Assembly (NCBI GenBank): GCA_963942565.1
Contig: OZ012689.1
Location: 25,605,544-25,669,543, forward strand
Source: Maea johnstoni
Taxonomy: Eukaryota > Annelida > Polychaeta > Spionida > Magelonidae
DNA length: 64,000 nt
Direction of reading: 5' to 3'
In this document: piece by piece, positions 33,001 through 45,000 of the stretch
How positions within the stretch are numbered: the stretch's first letter is position 1
How the letters are laid out: each line of letters starts with the position of its first letter
Program-made: the position numbers and the translations under genes
The notes under the pieces: generated by a model
What the model was told of the DNA's origin: nothing
The model's database searches: none
Seen by the model: only the letters and a program-made list of their open reading frames with translations

Positions 33001-36000
33001 TTGATGTGTGTTCAAAGTCTTACATTCATGCCACTTTCCTTATCCATGATTTCATGCTTGGCAGATTTGTAGGTAGGTTCTCAAGCTAGAATCAGCAATC
33101 AAAGGATTTGAAGCACATCTTGTTGTGTTCAATTTCTTGCATTCATGCCACTTTTATCTATCATGATGTCCTGCCTGGCAGATTTGTAGGTAGTTTCTTA
33201 AGCTAGGATCAGCAATCAAAGGATTTAAAGCTCATCTTGTTGTGTGTACAAAGTCTTACATTTATGCCATGTTCCTATCATATGATTCCATGACTGGCAG
33301 ATTTGTAGGAAGGTTCTCAAGCTAGGATCAGCAATTAAAGGTGGATTTGAAGCTCATCTTGTTGTGTGTTCAAAGTCTTACATTTATGCCATGTTCCAAT
33401 CATATGATTTCATGCATGGCAGATTTGTAGGAAGGTACTTGAGCCGGTCATTATGACCAACCCCCTTCCTCTCTAATGTGCCCAACAAAGACTGGACAAC
33501 TTAGGGGGGGTTTTCCTAATAAACATATCCTTTAGATTTTATTAAAAGAAAAATGTTAGTTGCAGTAAAAAATCAACCCTGTTCATAGATGCTGCATGTT
33601 TGTTGAAGTTAGGATCTGTTTTCAAAGGATTTTAATCCGTTCATACCTATAGTGTCCAAAAATCATCCTGACTATTTATAAGAATATTTTTGACCAGCGT
33701 GATTTTGAAAAAGTTATTAAGGTTAAATGTTGATCATAATCCAATACACAGGTATCTATGAAATATTATGTAAATTTATGCTTGGTTTTAGAGTTATTCT
33801 TATAAGTATTATAGGTATAAACATCATGAAAGGGGTTAATGTGTGTCTCTTTGTATGTTTCAGTTGAGATTCTGCAGGACAAGTGGTGCTGGAAGAAGAA
33901 GAAGCTGGAAGTTGAGGTCTTGGATCAGGATATCTCCAACCTGGACTTCATCCAAGATGGCTACATCTTACAGTGTAGTCTTTCACACCTTATCACACTG
34001 GTGAGTTCATCGTCTCAAGGTATAAGGCATGTCAGTTGTCAGGTCGTGTAACAGTTTTGGTCCAAATTGAATATTTTATGGAAAATATGCTTGGTGAGTG
34101 CTTGAAAAATATACATGAAATGCACTGACATATGTGAATGCCAACAGACTACATTTGGTGTTGAACGTTGCCGAGAAATTAGCAAATTAAGTCAGGTTAT
34201 ACTTATTCAGATCCTGCTGCATTCAGGGTTGATACTGGTGGCCCTTACACATTAATAAAAGCCTGATGGACTTAGTTTTAAAAAATGTCATCATGGTGCA
34301 ATTGTCAATGTACTTAACATTTTTAGATTATGTTCCTTTGAATCAGGAAATGCCAAAATTAAGGGTTAATAGTAGTCATATGCTGTTTTTAATTCACGTT
34401 GATTTTTTTTTTTTTTTTGTGAATGTTAGCCAAAGTGCATGTGTAAACTGAACTTACCTTCAAACATTTCTCAAAATCCTGATTTATTGCTTATAATTCA
34501 TATGCTGTATTACGTTACTAGGAAACTTTCCTATGGAACTCTAATGTATATGGGTTGTTAATGATTGTAGAACTTTGCCCACGAGAGTACCCCAGGAAAC
34601 GTAGGCTCCTTCAACGTCTCCAAGGGAATCAACAAGTTCTGTTTGAAGCAGCCAGGAGTCTATAGACTCACACCAGTCTCCTGCCACCAGTTTGAGAAGG
34701 AAGAGTACAGATATGATACGTGAGTAGTACTGCACACCAGTCTAGGATTTCATTAGTAACGCGCACCATTAATCCTGTGATAAAATGCTCACCTTTGCAC
34801 TCGATCCTTTAGCTAGTATGTAAATTAGTGAGTTTGCAATGCACCACATCAGCTTTGGGTGTTGTACCTTTAAGTAAATATGTAATATGTATCACATTTA
34901 GACATTTTAAGTATTGAAAACTTGTCATTGGAAGTCAGTGCCTCTGGTGATTTCTGTCTGGATTTTGTTAAGAAAGAAAAAGGGATTTTTGATAAGAGTG
35001 TTGTCCTAGCAAGCTAATGTATTAATTTAAATTGTTTATTCACTGAACAAAAATGTGAGTTCCCAAGAAGGATGAATTCATCCACCACAAAATTAAGAAC
35101 AAGAACTAATTATTATATTCATTTTAGGGAAGATCTCAGGTAAGAGGTTTTTAGTTCATTTTTGTGAAACTAGAGGGAGCTAGTGTAGAGTGATACTGAT
35201 ACTATGCTGTTTTCATATCTTAGTCTATTCTCTCCTTTCTGTCTGAGATTTTTTGATTGTCTCTGTGAACAAAAGAAATGGAGGGGAAAGCGTTAAGAGA
35301 AATATATATGAATCAGATGTATATCGTTTACCATCTAAGATATTTTTTGTTAGATGATGATTTATTTCAAAGTTTTTTTTTTCAAATATGTCAGTTTTCA
35401 AGAATTGTATTTGGTGAGAATAGGTTAAATACTTCCTGCCTCCATACGTAATAATATCATTATCCTGCTTAAGTATTTCTTTTATGGAATTTTCATTTTG
35501 TAGTTAAGAATCTTCATTTTTTCACTATCAACTACTTGCTCTTTGTGAATTTTACTCTTTGAATTAAATGATTTCCCATAATGCACCACAAGCTCAGTGG
35601 CTCCCTCTATCTGATCACTGCATCTCTAGAGTTCTTGCTCTAATTCCTCCTTGGAAATCAGATATGTCTCTACTTCTACTGTTCACCACAAACTGGATAT
35701 GTAATGAGGGACCGAAGGAAGGGTGAAGGGGGTATTGTCGTGCTTGGTTTAATCACATGTACGAATTGTCACTATTCACGTGGGAAAATACTGTTGGTTT
35801 GATTGTCTCTCCCTGGCGGAGCTCCTCTCTTACAAGGGATTGTGTCAAGTGCGGGGAAAGGGACATTGTTCTGCATGCTTTGTGCCAGTGTACCAATTGA
35901 CCCCTAATCATCAAACAATGTGCTAATGTTATCAAGTGAGATCCCATGAAAAAAGGCCACCAAGTGAACTACCTATATAATAATGCTTAAAAGTGGATAA

Positions 36001-39000
36001 AATGTGACCCCTAGAATGGTAGTGCATGTGGCTTATGGAAAGAAGGTTAACTTGATAAGTAAAGGCTAAAAAGAAAACTGGGAATTGATAAATACTTTCT
36101 TTTGGATGTTGAAACTAGATTCAATATTGCTTAAGAGAGATACCATTTAAGTGGTCATCACAATAAATTGTATCAAGAAATATGTACAAATGCAATATTT
36201 GTTTTCTTTAAGTTATTAAACTTGATTCTCTAATAAAGATAAATTGTTATCATGATGAATTATTATGATTATTATAATTTTTACATCAATTCTGTGATTG
36301 TGCTTTGTTGTGGTAGGACTTGTAGATGACTAGATTACTCAACTCAATAATTCAAAGCATATATGCAATTGCCCACTTAATTTTACTGCTTGAAAAATGA
36401 ACATGATGAGAATTACTCACTGGGCTCCATTTTTGTTAAAATAATGTGTAGGATATAACTGAATGCTTGACATTGCTTGAGTTCAACTAAAATGAAATTT
36501 TCTTCATCATACGATTTCTCTCTGATTTAACAGTGATCGATCATAAGCAGAATCCACTTCAGTTCTTCATAGTTGTGATCTTTATAGCTACTCTAGAATA
36601 GTGTGTGTAGGAGATGAGTAATTCATCTTTGCTTGTCTGCAAACAGTTGATAGATTTCTGACAGTATCATGCTACAACCCTTCAAGGACAATTTAGATTA
36701 TCTTTGATTTTTGAAGTTGGTAATATAGACTAACATATTAGACAGACTTTTTGTGCCAGAATGAAATCATTCTCCATAAATATCACCTCAATTCTCCCAT
36801 GTATAGTTCTGTAGACAACAAATTAGAAACATGCAATTTTTGCTTAAAAATATGCTAATGAAAAAAGCAATTAGTGAGCAAAATAACAAAGTAAAGTTGA
36901 AATATGAACAGTATAAATAAGTAAGTACATGTATTTGTATAACATACCTATTCATCATATGAATCATGAAGTATAGATACAGTTTCCTGTTTATGAACTA
37001 TATGCTGTTGGGGAATTCTGTAATGTGAAAAATATATGCATTTTTAAACAATAATGATTTATAAACACTTATCTTAATATTCTTTGTGTATTTGCTCTAT
37101 CAATATACATTTCAAGACCATGTTATTATTGTTTCCTGGAACATATCCAATTATCCATTTTAATTTTCACCGGTACTTTGGCGAATAAACTACCCACTTA
37201 AAACTTTGCGACATCCCTCCTGGTTCTATATACTTCATAAACCTCCATCACCTTCTGACCTGCTGATTATTCCATCTCTTCCAGATCTCAGGGCAGCATG
37301 TTGACACTTACAGCCATCAAGCACCTGGCAGAGGGCACTATCGTCACACAGGAGAGGGTAAACGATATTACAGTCACCGTCAAGTGAGTTCAGCTATTCT
37401 TCCTATCTTTACTGTTATCTTAATCAAATATCATATTGACTCAAGTGAGTTTAGCTAGTTTTCCTTTCTTTTCTGTTATCGTAATCAAATGTTATATTGA
37501 TGATTGATAACTCTAATACAAATACTCCCTACCCAATTGAAGTACAACTGACCTTAAATCTTTATCAACTCCACTGTACTTGTTAGAACTTGCTGCACAA
37601 GCTCTACTTATAAAAGATATCCCCCTATCAACTCCACTGTACTTGTTAGAACTTGCTGCACAAGCTCTACTTATAAAAGATATCCCCCTATTTTTCCTAT
37701 CTTTTCTCTTATCTTAATCAAATGTTATATTGATGATTGATAATTCATGTATACAGTATTTGTGTACTGTGATGATAATGCAGTGAAAACAAAGCAATAT
37801 GAAGAGAGGTATTTGATTGAAAATTATATCTCCTGAGCTTTAACAATCCCTCTTCAAATATATTTCAAATGATCCTGCTTTTGAAGAGGTCACAGTTAGT
37901 TGTCAGACTGGTGATACAAATGGGATTATATAATTTTGTTTGGCTAATCATAACACAGTTATTCACCAGCCATCCCCCACCCATGAACAATACCACTAAT
38001 AGGAGAGGTCTTTCTAGTTGCTCTAGTTGCTTATAGTTGACTAAATATGCATTTATGATACTGAGAAAGGTAGCACAATCCTTTACAGTTGGATGGGTGA
38101 TTGTAACAGGTGGCCCTTCCGTAAGTTTGGCTAAATTGTAGGGCAGAGTGTATTTGTAAATCACATTTACCATTCCAGCCAGCTGATTCCAGCACATAGA
38201 ATAGATATATCTCTTTTTAAAGGAATATGCTGTGCTAGTAGGGGTTCATTTAGTCCATTAGCAAAGTGTCAAACTTTTAATGTATGAGACATCTACATTC
38301 AAATATTTTACCTCAATTTCTGTGTGTTAGTTTCTGATGATTTGATATGATATTATAGGTCATCAGTAGAGGGTGATGCTGTACAGACCCTGGGACCTCT
38401 GAAGTCTGACAAGGAGCCTGTGGCCCCACCTCCCCCGGAGAAGGCAGCGAAGGAGGGAGAGAAGAAGGAGGCTGTTGTGCAGAAAGAACCAGAGGGACCT
38501 TTCACATACACATTCTCCTACTGGGCAAGGTTAGTTTACTAGTTACAGTTTGACATGTTCATGCCTAGGGATTTTTATGGGAAAATGTATGGAAAGTTGT
38601 GTTTTTTTTTCAGAGAGTATTTCTTTATATACCGGTATTCCTGAAAGTATTTTTCTGCCAGAAAGATGTTGCTATATTATTCAGGCCTTGTTTAGACTGC
38701 TATAGGCATGAGTTCATTGACCGTTGATGGCGAGAATGTTTACAGCAAGAAGGAACTTTGTCACACCGCATCAAATAAAACATTCAATATCTAATTGACT
38801 CACATAATTTACATACATCTCTCTGCAAAGATTTGATTTTTTTGTTGCACACAAAATATCTAAATGAAAAGGTGATGTCACCCTGTGAGTTATGTTATTT
38901 TTTAAATTGCTACTTGTAGGACTGGAGAAAAGTTGGACATGGCGCCATCATCCAAAGAGCTGCTGTTCTACCCAGACTCCATGCAGGTTACAGTTCAGGG

Positions 39001-42000
39001 AGGTGAGTATTGCAGGCCTTATTAGAATTTTATTCGTTTTCATTTCTTCTTCCATATGAGGATTAAATTGTGACTAGTCAGTTGGTAATGGTTACGGAAA
39101 TGAAATACCTGGGGAAACCTCCCCTAGTCACTGGCACCTTCCTGACATGCTATGAACCTGATTTGAACCCGGCAGTAGTTTAAGACATCAAGCAGGCATT
39201 GACAACATCTTAGACAACTTGGCTATTAGGGCAGCCTCCAAACCCTATCACAAAAAAACCCCAAAGAAACCCTCCAATTACTCCTACTGCAATTATACAG
39301 AGATAAAAAAGATGGTCAAAACTTGATTCCTCCATCTTGGTTACCAAGTTATATTTTATAAAAGATCATTTGAATTGGTGTGTGCCTTTTCTTTGGAAAA
39401 TGTTTTGCCTTTTTGTATCATCAAGTTTAGAGACAGAAGGTCTAGTCTTTATGGTGATGTCAAAAACATAAAGTTATTATAAAAGCTTATCTTATTCTTC
39501 TTACACTGCATGATACTGTAGTATATTTCTTAGAAAGGTTGGAAATGAATTTCAAGTGGAACCTATGCTGTATTATCTGACCACCGTAGTGAGTTCAGCA
39601 CTATCATAAAGCACAATTAAAATTTTCTTCCTCAATATCAGCAGTACCAGCATGTATTCCTTGCCCCCTTAATTTCTTGTCCGTACATGCTTTGCTTATA
39701 TAGGTTCAGTTGTGCTTGCATGCAATAATATTCCTTGTGTTTTCTCCAGAGTCCTGTCCCGGTCAGGTCGCGACGTTTGAGGGTAGGCGAGGGGTGTTCA
39801 TTGAAGGCCAGGTCTCACCATCCCTAGCGGGGGTTGCCCTCACCATCTCCGGCTCAGACGGAACCACCAAGATCGACACACAGACAGGCGAGGACGGCAG
39901 ATACAGGTCAGTCTCAACTAATAACTTTCTGCTACTTCTAATAAGTGTTTTGTATAAATTATTGTAAAACCTTTTTTGTAAAATCTCTAAAGTAAAGAAT
40001 GGTGCCTCAAATACCCTTGTTGTAAATTATTGATTCATTTAGTTATTCTGGGTATGAAAATGATGTGTCAAGTATGAAAATATTTTTTGACATTGGAAAT
40101 ATATAGGAGTAGATGTCAGAGGTGTGTAGCAGTTCAGTATGGCTTATGAAAGTGAATGGCAAATATGTGTTATTTACTGAATAATAGTGATTATATCTGA
40201 AAAATACTGATTATTAACGTTTTCACAAATAGCCAATGCTCTTGTTTATTATTTGGAAACTTGAAAACCTTCTTGCATTAATTTTCTTTTTATTAAGATC
40301 TAAAGATATCTAATGTCTAACTCTTGCCTTATGCGCCAGAAAGAGCCATTAAGTTCAGGAGTTCATTTGTTATTTTCTGGTAAACAGGGCTCTCAATCTG
40401 TTTAGAAAGTTTAACTTTATATTAAGGTAGGTTTCTTTATCTTTGCAAAGGACACTCGGTGATGTTTTAACCTTATATTTGAAGATATATGGCCTCTGGT
40501 GTTCATGCCAAGGGCGAATGATTTCAGAGATAATGATGCTGATCTACCATGGTGTTGTCTATTTTCAGAGTGGGTCCCCTGCACAGCACTGTTGAGTACA
40601 GCGTCTCTGCAGAGAAAACTGGCTACATCATGACACAGGTGGAGGGAAAACCAGGCCACTTCAAGGCCTTCAAACTGGGCGAGATCAAAGTAAAGGTAGG
40701 TACATCATGACACAGGTCGGGGGTAAACGAGGCCATTTCAAGGCCTTTAAACTAGGAGAGATCAAAGTAAAGGTAGGTACATCATGACGCAGGTCGAGGG
40801 TAAACCAGGCCATTTCAAGGCCTTCAAACTGGGTGAGATCAAAGTAAAGGTAGGTACGTCATGACACAGGTCGAGGGTAAACCAGGCCATTTCAAGGCCT
40901 TCAAACTGGGTGAGATCAAAGTAAAGGTAGGTATATTCTGGATTGGCATCATAGACACATTACATAGTCTAGCAGCCTGAACTAGGCAAAATCAAAGTAA
41001 AGGTAGGTAAATCCAGATTCGCAGCCTCGCATCGAAGACCAAATACCTGAATATTTTAATCTCTGTGTCACACCTTGTGAATTAAAGATTGATACTTGGT
41101 GTGGTAAGTTCACCTATGAATTTCAGGTCGGCATTTATCAGGAAAAAGGAACTGGACCATAATTTTTCCCTCACACATTTTACCCATCCATGCCTGTTAC
41201 ACTCAAACCAGCCAGGAAATTTTGGTGGTATCCTTTCAGAAAAAAATCATGTTTCGGGAGAAAATATTAAAAGGAAAACATATTATACAGAAATTCATGA
41301 CTAAGTTATTTTGAAAAATCATTGGTCCAGACAAATCACGACTAACCAGTAGTTAATGTTGTAGGAAATAAGGCCTGGGAAAACCACTTTCTAACCTGAA
41401 GCCACTAGCAAGTTTCTCACGTGCCTCAAATGGGATTCAAACTGCAGTCAGTACTCAAATCATTAGAGTGGTCATACAAAGAGAGGACTCCACTTTCAAA
41501 TGAATTCCAGCAACAGATACATGTAAAAATCTTTATCTGCAGGTAGAGGATCAGGCCAACCAGTTGATGGGTGGTGTGTTGCTGTCTCTGAGTGGAGGCG
41601 CGGCGTTCCGCAGCAACAAGCTGACACTTGAGGATGGGACGATGAGCTTCCCCAACCTCAGCCCCGGACAGTACTTCCTCAAGCCAATGATGAAGGAGTA
41701 CGACTTTGTGCCGCAGAGCAAGGTCATCGAGGTGCTCGAGGGAACGACCGTTGACCTCAAGATCAGCGCCAGAAGGTGGCAGTTCAGGTGAGGGCGATAT
41801 TAAAGCTGTATTAACTGTTGCATAGGGCAATATGATATTTGTTATGGGCAGGTGAGGGCAGCAAGATTCATCATTATCAGTCATACTTCAAAGGACAAAA
41901 CAGGATATGAGAGACTGCACATCTACAAATGATACTGTGTAATATATGTAGGGATTAAACCATATTGACTGTTGTAGAGGGCGATATGGTATTTGTCATG

Positions 42001-45000
42001 GGCCTGAAGGGTGACAGACTGGCTCAAAGCCATAGTGTTGATGACAATTTATCAGCTAATCACTTGCTATGAATGGGGTAATGCTATTGGTTAAAATTGT
42101 AGGAGCGATAGTAAAAGTATTATTGATAATAATAATAATGATGATAACAATAATAATAATGATAACAATAATAATAATGATAATAACAATAATAATAATA
42201 ATCATAATGCTTATAATCATTTGTCTTACTACTTCAAAGGGAAAAAAATGTGAGGGTATTGTCATCTACAAATAATTCTGTGCAATATGTACTCACATAC
42301 TTATCTTTGCTATTATTTTGTTTCGTAATTGCAGCTGCTATGGTAGAGTTTCATCTTTGAATGGAGAGCCAGAGCAGGGTGTAGTAGTGGAGGCGGTGGG
42401 CATGGGCTCCTGTGCTCAGTCCCATGAGGATACCAAGACAGAACCTGATGGTTCCTACAGGATAAGAGGCTTAGAGGTAAGAACAACTCATTAAAACTCC
42501 AATCACCATATTTCATGAAAGAGTTAAAGTTAACTTTGGTCAAAGAACTGTATTTAAACAAGAAAAGGCATTGGCAGCCATGTGCAGATACGTGTTGCTC
42601 ACATTAGCATAACAATATACCACCCATCATACACACAATTAATGGTGCTAGCAAATCCTTCCATAATCACCTTGAATTTTGCTAGTTCATCAATTGTTTT
42701 GATTGAAATAATTTCATTGATCATTCAGCAATACTTGTAGATTAAATAATGCAAAACCATGGCTACATATGATTAACTATTGCTTTTTGCCTGTTTCTTT
42801 CTTTATCTAACCATACTTACAGACCCCCCTAAGAAGTGTCACATTCTTCCATTATCAACATGAATTTTGCTGGTTCCTCAAATGTTTTAATTTAAAATAA
42901 TTGTACTTATATCTGTATGTGTACTTATAGGTTAAATGATAAATCATTGTTTCTCCCCTGTCACTTTCTTTAATCAATACATACTTACAGATCCCCTTGA
43001 GAAGTGTCACATTGGTGCCATTCTACGTATGCAAATAAGATTAGAATAAAGCCCAAACTCTCACAATAATTTGAGGAGTTCATGGTTGGATTCTGATAAA
43101 TAGTCATCCTACATACTTACAGATCCCCTTGAGAAGTGTCACATTGATCCCATTCTACTTATGCAAATAAGATTAGAATAAAGCCCCAACTCTCACAATA
43201 ATTTGAGGAGTTCATGGTTGGGTTCTGATAGATAGTCATCCTACACATATTTGTCTACATGCAATTATTTTACTTGGCAATAAAAAGGGGTACTAGTATA
43301 TATTTGATGAGGAAATTATTACTTGGCTCATCCACATTGTTCTCTTATCCTCCCACAGCCTATTTGCAAGTACGAGGTGAAGCTGAAGACCGGAGAAATA
43401 AACCAGCACATCGAGCGCGGGGAGCCCAATCACAGAGTTGTCTCGGTAAGAAACATAAAAAATATTACTTCTCTCGTGCTGCAGAGAAGTGGAAGATAAA
43501 CATAAATGTAATAATCTAAAAACAAACGTTTTAAGAAGGATTTTTTGTCATTGGGATAATTATGTGACAAAACTGCAAAGAATGACTACTTATTCTTATT
43601 TTTATTTGCACTGTTTTTATCATACAAACAACTGACTTGATGGGTTGAGAAAGTTATAAAGTAGTCACTTTAAGAAGCAATAGGAGCAGAGCGGAGTTAT
43701 CAGTTATTTGATTACTGAAACATTGTAGAGCATAGCATCTCAGTAATCAACCCTGAAGTCCTTTAACATATAATGCATTATTGATATGTTATTCAATTAT
43801 CTTATTCAGGTTAAAGAAGGCGATGTGTTTGGAATCAATATGATCGCTTTCCGCCGCATGAATCAGATGGATCTCAGTGGCAACATCATCGGGCCTGAGG
43901 AGCATCTGCCAACACTGAAGGTTCAGCTTTTCAAGGAAGATAATGTAGATTCTCCTGTGCATACAATCAATATGGGAGTGACCAGCTTCTTCTATCTGCC
44001 CTCTGTAGTAAAGGATAACACAGTAAGTAAACACACCCAGTTTAAGCAATGTCTTTATAAGCACTGTATATAACATAGAAGTCCCAGCATTTTACCTGTT
44101 TTCTGTAGTGAACAAGGAATAAGATATACTGAAAAAAAATAAAAATTTAGGAGTTACTTTACATCTTAACTTAATATTTTAGCGTCTGGTATATTAGTTA
44201 TTGAGATGATATGATTTATATTCAGTTAAAGAGAAAGTACAGAAAATACAGGTTCTCACAAAAAGTCGGAGTTGCATTTGTTATTCAAAAGTTTGTATAT
44301 GAGAAATGTGAAAAGCAGTCAGTTAAGTATTTTCATTTGTGTAGGAAATGAATGATTTGTTATTGCACCATTAAAGTCTTAAATAAGGAGAAGTTTTATT
44401 ATGGCTATGTACAACATTCATTCATTCATTTTGTTTCAGGACAGAGTAAAGTGTGTTTTATAGTGTTAAAGTATGCCTTATTTCCTTTTCCAGAATTATC
44501 TCTTGAGGGTTAGAAGCACTTTGTCGCGGTCATCCTATGAATATTCATTACCAGAGGCATCATTCACAGCCAACACGTCCTTCCGCCATTTCACCTTCAG
44601 CTTCAATCCCAAGGTCAGTGTCTTATATCACACGAATAATCAGTATCTGGTAGATGGCAACTTATTAAAATACAAATGCGAAATCAGTCCATAAAGAACA
44701 ATTCAAGGTTCCACATCAGGTAGTCAGTGGTTAGTGTAAAGGGTTACGCTAAAAGCCAAGTGAATTTACTAAAAAAAATGGAATCTGTACCAACAGCTTG
44801 AGGTTCCAAGGTCATGCTTCTTCTTTTAGATTAATCAGGTCAGTGAAGGAGAAATATTTACAGTGTAAAATACAACTGAAAATATATAGCTTCCATTAAT
44901 CACTGTGAATCTAAATTAACAATATTTAGATATCATGCATAAGTTTAAAGATGTGTGCAAAATAGGATGCAGATCAAAGTAGATACTGAATATCTCTGGT

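Noticed and set aside
33481-33840. Possible TTAA-bounded MITE ending aggggttaa
   Set aside because: No matching left end could be found.
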